The notes below the pieces were generated by a model. The model saw nothing but the letters and a program-made list of their open reading frames with translations, searched no databases and was not told where the DNA came from. The position numbers were made by a program, and so were the translations under genes. Shown here piece after piece: positions 47,296 to 56,223 of a stretch of 64,000 bases of DNA; position 1 is the stretch's first letter, and each line of letters starts with the position of its first letter. The DNA is from Salipiger bermudensis (GTDB lineage Bacteria > Pseudomonadota > Alphaproteobacteria > Rhodobacterales > Rhodobacteraceae), in assembly GCF_019801965.1 (NCBI RefSeq), contig NZ_JAHVIA010000005.1, positions 1 to 64,000 of the forward strand, in the 5' to 3' direction.

Positions 47296-48606
47296 GTGAG
47301 AACGCGTTTCGCGATCAGAACCCATGCGCTGCTCGAGCGCGTCTTTCCAGAACGTCGGGTGTTTCTGAAATCAGACACCGACACACGCTTCATCCGGCTT
47401 CGGTCGGAGACGCAGGCGGTCGCCGCACTCGGTGCCGGCCTGCTGGTCGCCTGGACCATCGTCGCCACCGCGATCCTGCTGATGGACAGCATCAGCGCCG
47501 GGAATTTCCGCGAGCAGGCCAAGCGTGACCAGATCACCTACCAGCGCCGGCTCAACGAGCTCTCGCAGGAGCGCGACACCCGCACCGCGGAGTCGCTGGC
47601 GGCGCAGGAGCGCTTCAGCACCGCGCTCGAGCAGGTCTCGGCGATGCAGGGCAAGCTGCTCGACAGCGAGGCCCGCCGCCGCGAGTTGGAGACCGGGATC
47701 GACGTGATCCAGGCCACGCTGCGCGACACCATGCGCGAGCGCGAAGAGATCAACGAGCGCCTCGCCGCGCTCGAGACACAGATCGAGGGCGGCGACATCG
47801 CCGTCGCCGGGGCCGAGGATGCCGACGGCACGCTCGACCTGCTGGCAGAGGCGCTGGCCCGCACCGCCGAGGAGCGCGACCAGGTGGTCGCCGATGCGCA
47901 GGACGCGCTGGTGCGCGCCGACGAGATGGCCACCGAGCTGCGCCTGATGGAAGAGAAGAACGATCGCATCTTCCGCCAGCTCGAAGAGGCGATGACGGTC
48001 TCGGTCAAGCCGCTCGACAAGATGTTCACCGATGCCGGCATGGATCCCGACCGCATCATCAGCCAGGTCCGCCGCGGCTATTCCGGCCAGGGCGGCCCGC
48101 TGACCCCGCTGACCTTCTCGACCCGCGGCGAGGAGCCTTCTGCCGACATGGAGCGCGCCAACCGCATCCTCGGCGAGATGGACAAGCTCAACCTCTACCG
48201 CATCGCCGCCGAGAAGGCCCCCTTCGCGGTGCCGCTCAAAGATCCGTTCCGCTTCACCTCGGGCTTCGGCCGCCGCTGGGGCCGCCTGCATGCCGGCACC
48301 GATTTCGCCGCGCCGCACGGCACCGCGATCTACGCCACCGCAGACGGCGTGGTGACCCATGCCGGCTGGATGTCGGGCTACGGTCGCCTGGTGAAGATCA
48401 AGCACGAGTTCGGAATCGAGACCCGCTACGCGCACATGTCCAAAATCCGCGTGAAGGTCGGCCAAAGGGTCTCGCGCGGGGACCGTGTTGGTGATATGGG
48501 AAATACCGGACGGTCGACCGGGACGCATCTTCACTACGAAGTTCGCGTCGGAGGCGAACCCGTGAACCCCATGATCTACATCAAGGCTGCAAACGATGTT
48601 TTCTAA
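47296..48606 (+). CDS. M23-family (LytM-type) murein peptidase, membrane-anchored
   Basis: 436 residues from a GTG with AGGGGACA upstream. One transmembrane helix (about 38-60) is followed by a long coiled coil (about 70-240) and a C-terminal M23 domain with HAGTDFAAPHG near 330 (HxxxD) and THLHYEV near 410 (HxH), so all zinc ligands are present. It would cut peptidoglycan cross-bridges in the periplasm. The last 11 bases overlap the bactofilin gene, a pairing seen for cell-shape systems (LmdC-bactofilin), so it probably acts with that scaffold. Confidence 0.92.
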   Translation: MRTRFAIRTHALLERVFPERRVFLKSDTDTRFIRLRSETQAVAALGAGLLVAWTIVATAILLMDSISAGNFREQAKRDQITYQRRLNELSQERDTRTAESLAAQERFSTALEQVSAMQGKLLDSEARRRELETGIDVIQATLRDTMREREEINERLAALETQIEGGDIAVAGAEDADGTLDLLAEALARTAEERDQVVADAQDALVRADEMATELRLMEEKNDRIFRQLEEAMTVSVKPLDKMFTDAGMDPDRIISQVRRGYSGQGGPLTPLTFSTRGEEPSADMERANRILGEMDKLNLYRIAAEKAPFAVPLKDPFRFTSGFGRRWGRLHAGTDFAAPHGTAIYATADGVVTHAGWMSGYGRLVKIKHEFGIETRYAHMSKIRVKVGQRVSRGDRVGDMGNTGRSTGTHLHYEVRVGGEPVNPMIYIKAANDVF

Positions 48607-49117
48607 AAGCAAGATCAACGAGCCCGGCCCCAAGGCCGAGGACAACGCACCGAAGCCGGCCGCAGAAGCCCCGCGCGCATCCGGCGGCGACTTCAAGCCG
48701 GCCACTCCGCCCAAGGCGAAGCCGCCGGCGTCGGTGCTGTCGAGCGATCTGCACATCACCGGCAACCTCAAGACCACCGGCGACATCCAGGTCGAAGGCA
48801 CGGTCGAGGGCGATATCCGCGCCCACCTGCTGACCATCGGCGAGAGCGCCACGATAAAGGGTGAGGTCGTCGCCGACGACGTCGTCATCAACGGCCGCAT
48901 CGTCGGTCGCGTGCGCGGCCTGAAGGTCCGCCTGACCGCCACCGCGCGGGTCGAGGGCGATATCATCCACAAGACCATCGCGATCGAGAGCGGCGCCCAT
49001 TTCGAAGGCTCCGTGCAGCGCCAGGACGACCCGCTGTCGTCGCGCGGCAAGGGCGCTCCGGCGGCAGCACCGGCCCAGCAGCAGGCCGCGGCAGCACCGC
49101 AGGGCCAGGGCAGCTGA
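48596..49117 (+). CDS. Bactofilin
   Basis: 173 residues. A central bactofilin beta-helix (about 45-140) shows the six-residue repeat pattern (GNLKTTGDIQVEGTVEGDI in pieces: GDIQVEGTVEG, GEVVADDVVINGRIVG), flanked by a proline/alanine-rich N-terminus and an Ala/Gln-rich C-terminus. Bactofilins polymerise without nucleotide at the membrane and place cell-wall enzymes. The ATG lies inside the end of the peptidase gene in another frame, so the two are translationally coupled. A strong terminator follows. Confidence 0.95.
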   Translation: MFSKSKINEPGPKAEDNAPKPAAEAPRASGGDFKPATPPKAKPPASVLSSDLHITGNLKTTGDIQVEGTVEGDIRAHLLTIGESATIKGEVVADDVVINGRIVGRVRGLKVRLTATARVEGDIIHKTIAIESGAHFEGSVQRQDDPLSSRGKGAPAAAPAQQQAAAAPQGQGS

Positions 49118-49141
49118 GCCCAGCCTCCTACAGAATGACAG

Positions 49142-49174
49142 AACGCCGGGCCCAGCGCCCGGCGTTTTTGTTTT
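49142..49174 (+). terminator. Rho-independent terminator after bactofilin
   Basis: AACGCCGGGC pairs perfectly with GCCCGGCGTT around CCAGC, followed by TTTGTTTT. It lies 25 bp after the bactofilin stop. Confidence 0.93.
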
Positions 49175-49562
49175 GAGGGCAGTCGGTTGCGGGCCGAGGG
49201 CGCTTCGGTCGGGCACTGAGGTCGGGTGCTCGCGGGTTCGGCCGGATGACACTTGCCACTGAGCCAGGGGGGGGTGCGCGGCGCTGTCCGGCACCGAGGT
49301 GACGGCATTGCGCGCTCGGCCTAGTGCCATCCCGCCAGCCCTGTCACGTCTTCGGGCTGGGCCCTCGCCGAGTCCTAGAGCTTCCCCCGGGCAAGCGTCC
49401 TCCGAGCCTCCGACAAGGCGTCCGACAGCAAGCGCCGATACGCCCCTTGCCGCTCTTTCCCCGGAAGGCCCGCCACGAGGCGTTGGCCCCTGCAGGACAC
49501 CCTAAAAGTCCATGAGCCACGCGCCGGGCAATCCGCCCGCCCCGCAGCCCGTGGACCGCCCC
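49175..49562. other. Intergenic stretch without a supported gene
   Basis: About 390 bp between the bactofilin terminator and the end of tgt. I see no ribosome-site-led gene on either strand. A minus-strand frame at about 49377-49500 (42 codons from a GTG, ending LARGKL) has coding-like composition but no recognisable family or ribosome site; it may be a decayed gene remnant. No T-tract terminator for tgt is clear. Confidence 0.4.
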
Positions 49563-50690
49563 TCAGAGCGGCTCGATATCCCCCTCGGCGCGGCCGGCGT
49601 GGAAATCCGCCTCCCAGGCCTCGAACCGGCCCTCGGCAATGGCACCGCGCATCCCGTCCATGATGTCCTGGAAATATTGCAGGTTGTGCCAGGTCAGCAG
49701 CATCCCCGAGATCATCTCGTGCGAGCGGTAGACATGGTGCAGGTAGGCGCGCGAATAGCCGGTGCAGGCCGGGCAGGTACACTGCTCGTCGAGCGGCCGC
49801 GGATCGTCGGCGTGGCGCGCGTTCTTGATGTTGACCACACCGCGCCGGGTGAAGGCCTGCCCGGTGCGCCCCGAGCGGGTCGGCAGCACGCAATCCATCA
49901 TGTCGATGCCGCGCTTGACGGCGCCGACGATGTCGTCGGGCTTGCCCACGCCCATCAGGTAGCGCGGCTTGTCGACCGGCAGGTGCTCGGGCGCATGGTC
50001 GAGGCAGGCAAACATCGCCTCCTGCCCCTCGCCCACCGCGAGCCCGCCCACGGCGTAGCCGTCGAAGCCGATCGCCTTCAGCGCCTCGGCGCTCTCCTGG
50101 CGCAGATCCGCCTCGAGCCCGCCCTGCTGGATGCCGAAGAGCATGTGGCCGGGCCGGTCGCCGAAGGCCTCCCGCGAGCGCTCGGCCCAGCGCATCGACA
50201 GGCGCATGCTCTGCTCGAGCCGCTTGCGGTCGGCGGGTAGCGCCGGGCATTCGTCAAAGCACATGACGATGTCCGAGCCGAGCAGCCGCTGGATCTCCAT
50301 CGAGCGCTCGGGGGTGAGCATGTGCTTGGAGCCGTCGATATGGCTGCGGAAGCTGACCCCCTCCTCGGTGAGCTTGCGCAGATCGGCGAGGCTCATCACC
50401 TGGAAGCCACCCGAATCCGTCAGGATCGGACGCTCCCAGTTCATGAACTTGTGCAGCCCGCCGAGCTTGGCGATGCGCTCGGCGGTGGGCCGCAGCATCA
50501 GGTGATAGGTGTTGCCCAGCAGGATGTCGGCCCCGGTGGAGCGGACCTGCTCGGGCAGCATCGCCTTGACGGTGGCAGCGGTGCCCACCGGCATGAAGGC
50601 CGGGGTGCGGATCTCGCCACGCGGGGTCGAGATCACACCGGTGCGCGCCTTGCCGTCGGTGGCGTGGAGGGTGAAGGAGGTGGTGCTCAT
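49563..50690 (-). CDS. tgt: tRNA-guanine transglycosylase
   Basis: 375 residues, the bacterial Tgt size. Catalytic and binding motifs: [10 protein letters not shown] (preQ1 pocket), [28 protein letters not shown] with the nucleophilic Asp upstream, and the zinc site [16 protein letters not shown] (three Cys and one His). It replaces guanine-34 with preQ1 in tRNAs for Asp, Asn, His and Tyr. The product is modified by QueA, also in this window. AGGGAG precedes the ATG at 50690 with short spacing; upstream in-frame codons lack a site. Confidence 0.97.
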   Translation of the reverse strand: MSTTSFTLHATDGKARTGVISTPRGEIRTPAFMPVGTAATVKAMLPEQVRSTGADILLGNTYHLMLRPTAERIAKLGGLHKFMNWERPILTDSGGFQVMSLADLRKLTEEGVSFRSHIDGSKHMLTPERSMEIQRLLGSDIVMCFDECPALPADRKRLEQSMRLSMRWAERSREAFGDRPGHMLFGIQQGGLEADLRQESAEALKAIGFDGYAVGGLAVGEGQEAMFACLDHAPEHLPVDKPRYLMGVGKPDDIVGAVKRGIDMMDCVLPTRSGRTGQAFTRRGVVNIKNARHADDPRPLDEQCTCPACTGYSRAYLHHVYRSHEMISGMLLTWHNLQYFQDIMDGMRGAIAEGRFEAWEADFHAGRAEGDIEPL

Positions 50691-50869
50691 GCTCCCTGCT
50701 CTGCCCCAAAGCGCCGCCTTTGCCAAGCCCGCAGCCGCATGCCTGCGCCCCGCCGCTGCGGCAGCGCGGCGAAACGGCGACCGGAAGTGCCTCGCATTGT
50801 AATTCTACAGCTCGCGTTTACGCCTTGCGCCGATCCTCGCCCGGCCCCCACCCAACACGAGGCCCCCCC

Positions 50870-51187
50870 ATGACCCGCCGCTCGACGCCCCTCGCCCTCT
50901 CCCTTGCGCTCGCCCTGCCGCTCATGGCGCTGCCGCCCGCCGCGGAGGCCGGCTCCTGGTTCACCAGCACGACCAATCGCAGCCTGCGCGCCGACGCGGC
51001 CAACCCGCATCCCGGCGATGAATACCAGGGCCAGACCTATGTCACCCCGGGCGGCTGCTCCTACTCGCGGGCGCAGGCGCCGGGCTACAAGCCAACCTGG
51101 CACCTGATCCACAACGGCGCGAGCGCCGGCCTCACCAACGCGCATCGCGGCTGCCCGGCCATGCTCGGCGATTACGAGCGGCTCTAG
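50870..51187 (+). CDS. Small secreted protein of unknown function
   Basis: 105 residues with a clear Sec signal peptide (about 1-28, cleavage after AAEA-G). The mature part of about 78 residues has two cysteines (GGCSYSR and HRGCPAM) that could form a disulfide. GAGG lies about 9 bp upstream. I do not recognise the family. It precedes the glycosyltransferase pair by about 100 bp. Confidence 0.75.
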   Translation: MTRRSTPLALSLALALPLMALPPAAEAGSWFTSTTNRSLRADAANPHPGDEYQGQTYVTPGGCSYSRAQAPGYKPTWHLIHNGASAGLTNAHRGCPAMLGDYERL

Positions 51188-51284
51188 CGCCCGCGTCCCC
51201 CCCGCACCACACCCGCCGGTAAACCGCCCGGAGAGCGCGCCGCCACGATTGCGTGGCGCGCCGTCCCGCGCCACTCTCCGCGCC

Positions 51285-53192
51285 ATGAGCAGGACCGACC
51301 GCAGCGACGACACCGAGACCGGGACAGCCCCCGGAGCCGCAACCGGGGCAGACAGCAAAGCCGTGCCCCCGGTCGACGCCAAAACCGACGCCGAGACCAC
51401 GGCCCCGAGCGGGGCCGAGCCCGAGAGCACGTCCGAGAGCGGCAGCGACAGGCGCCCCACATGGCCCGGCGGCATCGATGCCGTGCTGACCCAGATGGAG
51501 GGCCGGCGCGATGCAATCACCTATGCCGAGGGCGAGGCCCCGCCGCCCGCCGATCTCGATCTCGCGCCGCTGGCCCTGCAGATCGTCGGCAACCCCGAGG
51601 ACGATCCCGCCGAGGATCGCCCCTTCCGCTCCAGCTATCACCGCAAGCGCTTCGACCTGCGCCGCGAGTTGCAGGGCCAGAGCGAGCTGGTCTTCCTCAA
51701 CGGGCTGCTCATTGCCCACCTGCGCAAGCGCGAGTTCCCCGCTCACCTGCCCGAACTCTTTCACAGGCTCTGGGCCGAACAGGGCGCGCACCTGCTCGAA
51801 AATCTCGACCAACGCTGGCTGGTCTCCGCCATCACCACCTTCGGCGATCACGGCCTCACCGCCACCCAGCGCTCGGTGGGTCTGGCGCTGACCGTGCTCT
51901 TCGGCACCATGAAGCTCTACGAATCCGAGCGGCTCTATTCCGGTCAGCCCGCCGACCGCCCCTTCGCGCTCGACCGCAAGGCCGGCGGCCGGCTGCCGCT
52001 CGAGATGGATGCCTACTCGATCGTCAATGGCGGGCTCGACGTCAACATGATCGGGCGGCTCTGGATGGAGGCCGAGGCCGACCCGGTGATCCGGCCCCTC
52101 GCCCATCACCTGCTTGATCTACTGATCCACGACGACCGGACGCTGTTTCGCCGTCTGATGACCATGCGCAGCCGCAAGGCCCGTCAGACGCAGGCCGCCG
52201 AGCCCGCCAAGCGCCCCGGCAACCCGGCGCCCGTCCCTGCCGCGGCGGCCACGCTGACGGCCGATACCCTGCGCTGGGGGCTGGTCTCGACGATCCGCGC
52301 GCCGCTGCCCGTCATCGCGCGTTTCGCCGCGCATCACCTCGCCCTCGGCGCCCACGCGCTGCATATCTATCTCGACGCCCCCGAGCCCGAGACCGCCGCC
52401 TTCCTCTCCCGCCACCCGAAGATCCACGTCACAAGCTGCGACGCGGCGTGGTGGCGGGACACCGGCAAGGAGCGGCCAGAAGCCCACCAGCTGCGCCAGG
52501 CCCACAACGCCACCCGCACCCTGCGCGAAACGGGCGGCAGCCTCGACTGGCTCGGCCATATCGATGCCGACGAATTCCTGCTCCCCGACAAGCCGATCTG
52601 CGAGATCCTCGCCGCCGTCTCGCGCGGCCACGCGCTGGCCCGGGTCGCCCCCGCCGAGGCGCTGGCAGTCAATGAGGGCTGGCCGCAGCACTTCAAGCGC
52701 ACCCATCACCATGCCGGGCGCAAGAAGGCGGTGCTGCAGGAGATCTACCCGACCTTCGGGCTGCATCTCTATGGCGGCTTCCTCAGCCACACCTCGGGCA
52801 AGGTCTTCGCCCGCACCGGCATCCCCGAGACCCGGCTCGGCATCCACACGCTGAAATACCGCGGCGAGGATGCCAGCAACCGCGCCAAGCTCGAGGGCAT
52901 CCACCTCGCCCACCTGCACGCCCCGAGCTGGGATCACTTCCGCGATCACCTCGCCTTCCGGCGCACCCAGGGCTCCTACCGGGCGCGCTCGGAGCGGTCC
53001 GAGATGGGCCAGGCCAACCTGATCGCCTTCCTTGCGGAAGAAGAGGGCGCGGACGGGCTCCGGATGCTGTTCGACGAGGTCTGCGCCGATACGCCCGGGC
53101 TGCGCGCCCGCCTCGCCGCCCACGACATGCTGCTGACCCGTGCCTTCGATCCCGACGCGGCGGTGGCCCGCGTCTTCGGGCCGCTGCCATGA
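51285..53192 (+). CDS. Glycosyltransferase family 2-like protein with long N-terminal domain
   Basis: 635 residues. The first 40 residues are a Thr/Asp/Glu-rich disordered tail, followed by a helical domain of unknown type (about 85-300). A GT-A glycosyltransferase domain starts near residue 329 (LVSTIRAP) and has HIDADEFLL near 425, the DxD-type metal site of the family-2 subgroup PF13704. The start ATG 51285 has no good ribosome site, and a longer frame begins at 51249. It overlaps the next gene by 4 bp. It would transfer a sugar to an extracellular polysaccharide or cell-surface glycan; acceptor unknown. Confidence 0.85.
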   Translation: MSRTDRSDDTETGTAPGAATGADSKAVPPVDAKTDAETTAPSGAEPESTSESGSDRRPTWPGGIDAVLTQMEGRRDAITYAEGEAPPPADLDLAPLALQIVGNPEDDPAEDRPFRSSYHRKRFDLRRELQGQSELVFLNGLLIAHLRKREFPAHLPELFHRLWAEQGAHLLENLDQRWLVSAITTFGDHGLTATQRSVGLALTVLFGTMKLYESERLYSGQPADRPFALDRKAGGRLPLEMDAYSIVNGGLDVNMIGRLWMEAEADPVIRPLAHHLLDLLIHDDRTLFRRLMTMRSRKARQTQAAEPAKRPGNPAPVPAAAATLTADTLRWGLVSTIRAPLPVIARFAAHHLALGAHALHIYLDAPEPETAAFLSRHPKIHVTSCDAAWWRDTGKERPEAHQLRQAHNATRTLRETGGSLDWLGHIDADEFLLPDKPICEILAAVSRGHALARVAPAEALAVNEGWPQHFKRTHHHAGRKKAVLQEIYPTFGLHLYGGFLSHTSGKVFARTGIPETRLGIHTLKYRGEDASNRAKLEGIHLAHLHAPSWDHFRDHLAFRRTQGSYRARSERSEMGQANLIAFLAEEEGADGLRMLFDEVCADTPGLRARLAAHDMLLTRAFDPDAAVARVFGPLP

Positions 53193-54124
53193 CCCGCTGG
53201 GGCACGGTCACCACCACCAACGCATCGCTTCCCGAGATCCTCGATTTCGCCGCCTGGCATATCGAGCTCGGCGCGCACCGGCTCTATCTCTATCTCGACG
53301 ACGACTCGCCTGAGGCGGAGGAGAGGCTCGCCGCCCACCCCAAGATCCGGGTCTTCCGCACCGATGACGCCTGGTGGGCCAAGCGCAACGGGCGGCCGAA
53401 GAAGCATCAGGTCCGGCAAGGCGCCAACGCGCGCCACGCCAACAACCGCAAGCCGGAGGTCGACTGGCTCGCCCATATCGACACCGACGAGTTCCTGCTG
53501 CCCTCCCGGCCGGTCGCCGAGACCCTCGCCGCCCTGCCCGAAAGCTGCCTCTGCGCCCGCGTCCGCCCGGTCGAGGCGCTGGCCCCGCTGGGCGCAGACG
53601 ACGAGACCGCCTTCAAGGCCTTCCCCCTAGACCAGACCCAACGGCAGCAGGCGGCGGAAGCCTGCTTTCCCACCTGGGGCGCGCATCTCTCGGGCGGATT
53701 CCTGAGCCATGTCGCCGGCAAGCTGTTCTTCCGCGCCGGCACCAAGGGCCTCAAGATCCGCATCCACAATGTCGAGCTCGACGGCCAGACCAATCCCGGC
53801 CAGGTCGAGCTGACCAGCCTCGAGCTCGGCCATTTCCACGCCGCCGACTGGCAGCATTTCCTGCGCCTCTACCGCTTCCGCCTGGCGCAGGGCTCCTACC
53901 GCGCCGAGCTCAAGCCGCAGACCCGCGGCGAAGGCGCGGTCAACCTCCATACGCTCTTCGCGATGATCGAAGACGCGGGCGGCGAGGATGCGCTGCGGTT
54001 GTTCTACGACGAGGTCTGCACCGCCCGGCCCGCCCTGCTCGAGCAGCTCTCGCAGCGCGGCCTGCTGCGCCGCCACCGCATGGAACTCGCCGCCCTGCGC
54101 CAGCGGCATTTCCCCGGCATATGA
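53189..54124 (+). CDS. Glycosyltransferase family 2-like protein
   Basis: 311 residues, almost a stand-alone version of the C-terminal domain of the preceding gene: shared blocks include AAWHIELGAHRLYLYLD versus AAHHLALGAHALHIYLD, HIDTDEFLLP near residue 97 versus HIDADEFLLP, and GGFLSHVAGKLFFR versus GGFLSHTSGKVFAR. The pair therefore looks like a tandem duplication in which one copy carries an extra N-terminal domain. ATGA overlap shows coupled translation. Confidence 0.88.
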   Translation: MTRWGTVTTTNASLPEILDFAAWHIELGAHRLYLYLDDDSPEAEERLAAHPKIRVFRTDDAWWAKRNGRPKKHQVRQGANARHANNRKPEVDWLAHIDTDEFLLPSRPVAETLAALPESCLCARVRPVEALAPLGADDETAFKAFPLDQTQRQQAAEACFPTWGAHLSGGFLSHVAGKLFFRAGTKGLKIRIHNVELDGQTNPGQVELTSLELGHFHAADWQHFLRLYRFRLAQGSYRAELKPQTRGEGAVNLHTLFAMIEDAGGEDALRLFYDEVCTARPALLEQLSQRGLLRRHRMELAALRQRHFPGI

Positions 54125-54351
54125 GCCGCAGGGCCGCGGCGGATGCGGCCAGTCGGGCGCAACTGTCCCAGTTTTCCGAACAACCCACGGGCGACTGTCC
54201 CCTTCAGCCCACGATTTTCCCTCTGAAATGGCACGCTGATTGACGTTTCCCCGCTGATTCCGGTAAAAGGCGCCACATCGGGATCGCATTCGCCATCACG
54301 CATGGGGCCAGACGGGCCCGATCCAGGACCATACGCGCGGGCCAAGTCTCA

Positions 54352-54375
54352 GTGTCCGCACCCCAAAACGGACAC
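54352..54375 (+). promoter_or_regulatory. Hairpin abutting the start codon of the RNA helicase gene
   Basis: GTGTCCG (54352-54358) pairs with CGGACAC (54369-54375) around CACCCCAAAA; the ATG begins 2 bases later. No Shine-Dalgarno sequence is present upstream. The 253-bp upstream region is long for this genome and suggests a structured 5' leader, as in cold-shock RNA helicase genes. Confidence 0.6.
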
Positions 54376-54377
54376 GC

Positions 54378-55889
54378 ATGACAAAGTTTTCTGATCTCAA
54401 CCTGAACCCCAAGGTTCTCAAGGCCATCGAAGAAGCGGGCTACGAGACGCCGACGCCGATCCAGGCGGGCGCCATCCCCCACGCTCTCGAGGGCAAGGAC
54501 GTTCTCGGCATCGCCCAGACCGGCACCGGCAAGACCGCCAGCTTCACGCTGCCGATGATCACCGCGCTGGCCCGGGGCCGCGCCCGCGCCCGAATGCCGC
54601 GCAGCCTCGTGCTCTGCCCGACGCGCGAACTGGCCGCCCAGGTCGCCGAGAACTTCGACACCTACGCCAAATACGTGAAGCTCACCAAGGCGCTGCTGAT
54701 CGGCGGCGTGAGCTTCAAGGAACAGGAACAGCTCATCGACAAGGGCGTCGACGTGCTGATCGCCACCCCCGGCCGCCTGCTCGACCATTTCGAGCGCGGC
54801 AAGCTGATCCTCACCGACGTGAAAGTCATGGTGGTGGACGAGGCCGACCGGATGCTCGACATGGGCTTCATCCCGGATATCGAGCGCATCTTCTCGCTCA
54901 CGCCCTTCACCCGCCAGACGCTGTTCTTCTCGGCCACCATGGCCCCCGAGATCGAGCGCATCACCAACACCTTCCTGTCGAACCCCGAGCGCATCGAGGT
55001 GGCCCGTCAGGCCACCGCGTCCGAGACCATCGAGCAGGGTGCCGTGTTCTTCAAGGCGTCGCGCCGAGACCGCGAGGGCAGCGAGAAGCGCAAGGTTCTG
55101 CGCACGCTGATCGACCGCGAGGGTGAGAAGTGCACCAACGCCATCGTCTTCTGCAACCGCAAGGTCGATGTCGACATCGTCGCCAAGTCGCTGAAGAAAT
55201 ACGGCTACAACGCCGAGCCGATCCACGGTGACCTCGACCAGTCGCAGCGCATGCGCACCCTCGACGGCTTCCGCGACGGCTCGATCCGGCTGCTGATCGC
55301 CTCCGACGTGGCGGCCCGCGGCCTCGACGTGCCGAGCGTCAGCCACGTGTTCAACTTCGACGTCCCCGGCCATGCCGAGGATTACGTGCACCGCATCGGC
55401 CGCACCGGTCGTGCCGGGCGCGAGGGCAAGGCCTTCACCATCGTGGTCCCGCGCGACGAGAAGAACTTCGAGGATGTGGAAAAGCTCATCCAGAAGGAGA
55501 TCCCGCGCGTCGAGCTGCCGGGCGTGAAGGCGCCCGAGGCGTCCGACGCCGCGGCCGACGAAGAGAAGACCGAGGCCAAGCCGAAGCGCACCCGCTCGCG
55601 CTCGCGCAAGTCCGACAAGAGCGCCGCACCGGCCGAGACCGCCGTGGCAGAGGCCCCCGCGACCGAGGCTCCGGTCGAGACGGCCGCGCCCGAAAAAGCT
55701 GAATCGGAAAAGGTCAGCTCCGAAAAGAGCGCATCGGACAAGAACGACGGCAACAAGGGTCGCTCCGACCGTGGCCGTTCGGATCGCGGCCGTGGCCGTG
55801 GCTCCAAGTCCGACAACAACGTGGTGGGCATGGGCGATCACATGCCCGAGTTCATCGCGCTGAGCTTCGACGAGCGCCGCGCCAGCTGA
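54378..55889 (+). CDS. DEAD-box RNA helicase, RhlE-like
   Basis: 503 residues. All core motifs are present: Q motif (TPTPIQ), Walker A AQTGTGKT near 48, PTREL, DEAD near 154, SAT near 186, and HRIGRTGRAGR near 338. From about residue 385 the tail is low-complexity (Glu/Ala/Lys, then RSDRGR repeats), a probable RNA-binding disordered tail. The core is of the RhlE type. It unwinds RNA duplexes and is expected to help ribosome assembly or decay in the cold. A rho-independent terminator follows. Confidence 0.95.
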   Translation: MTKFSDLNLNPKVLKAIEEAGYETPTPIQAGAIPHALEGKDVLGIAQTGTGKTASFTLPMITALARGRARARMPRSLVLCPTRELAAQVAENFDTYAKYVKLTKALLIGGVSFKEQEQLIDKGVDVLIATPGRLLDHFERGKLILTDVKVMVVDEADRMLDMGFIPDIERIFSLTPFTRQTLFFSATMAPEIERITNTFLSNPERIEVARQATASETIEQGAVFFKASRRDREGSEKRKVLRTLIDREGEKCTNAIVFCNRKVDVDIVAKSLKKYGYNAEPIHGDLDQSQRMRTLDGFRDGSIRLLIASDVAARGLDVPSVSHVFNFDVPGHAEDYVHRIGRTGRAGREGKAFTIVVPRDEKNFEDVEKLIQKEIPRVELPGVKAPEASDAAADEEKTEAKPKRTRSRSRKSDKSAAPAETAVAEAPATEAPVETAAPEKAESEKVSSEKSASDKNDGNKGRSDRGRSDRGRGRGSKSDNNVVGMGDHMPEFIALSFDERRAS

Positions 55890-55916
55890 GCCGGCCTTCT
55901 CGACAGAGAGATGGAG

Positions 55917-55950
55917 AAGCGGACCCTCGGGTCCGCTTTTGCTTTTTTGA
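55917..55950 (+). terminator. Rho-independent terminator after the helicase gene
   Basis: AAGCGGACCC pairs with GGGTCCGCTT across a tight TC turn, followed by TTGCTTTTTT. It lies 28 bp after the helicase stop. Confidence 0.9.
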
Positions 55951-55997
55951 CGATCCTCGTAGCGTTCGATCCATGCACGCGGCGCGGAATCAAGGCA

Positions 55998-56163
55998 GCA
56001 AGCCGCCGCGCCCATCGCCGGCCCGCCCCGACGGGCTGGCGATTTGGTGACACCTGCGCGACCTGTCGAGGTCTTTCGGATCTGGCTCGGATAAATCGAG
56101 AGGTTCTCCACGCAGATCGCCATCCCGCGCGCCGGCGATGGGCGCGACGGCCACCCTCGGCTT
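55998..56163. repeat. Long imperfect palindrome (about 140-165 bp) between convergent units
   Basis: The 15-bp sequence GCGCCCATCGCCGGC (56008-56022) recurs as its exact reverse complement at 56131-56145. Inside it, CGGGCTGGCGATTTG pairs with the complement of CAGATCGCCATCCCG at 13 of 15 positions, and the central part (CGACCTGTCGAG versus CTCGGATAAATCGAG) continues the pairing, so the whole element can fold into one long hairpin. No gene fits in it. Confidence 0.75.
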
Positions 56164-56164
56164 C

Positions 56165-56196
56165 ACAAGAAAAAGGCGGACCACACGGCCCGCCTT
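56165..56196 (-). terminator. Terminator of the ABC-transporter operon
   Basis: On the minus strand AAGGCGGGCC-GTGT-GGTCCGCCTT (56173-56196, one wobble) is followed by TTTTTCTTG. It lies 28 bp after the ATPase gene stop and ends the eight-gene operon. Confidence 0.88.
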
Positions 56197-56223
56197 TCCA
56201 GTCTCCCAACCTGCGCCCCGCAC

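Noticed and set aside
49377-49500. Small minus-strand frame downstream of tgt ending LARGKL
   Set aside because: Coding-like composition but no start with a ribosome site and no recognised family; kept only as a possible remnant.
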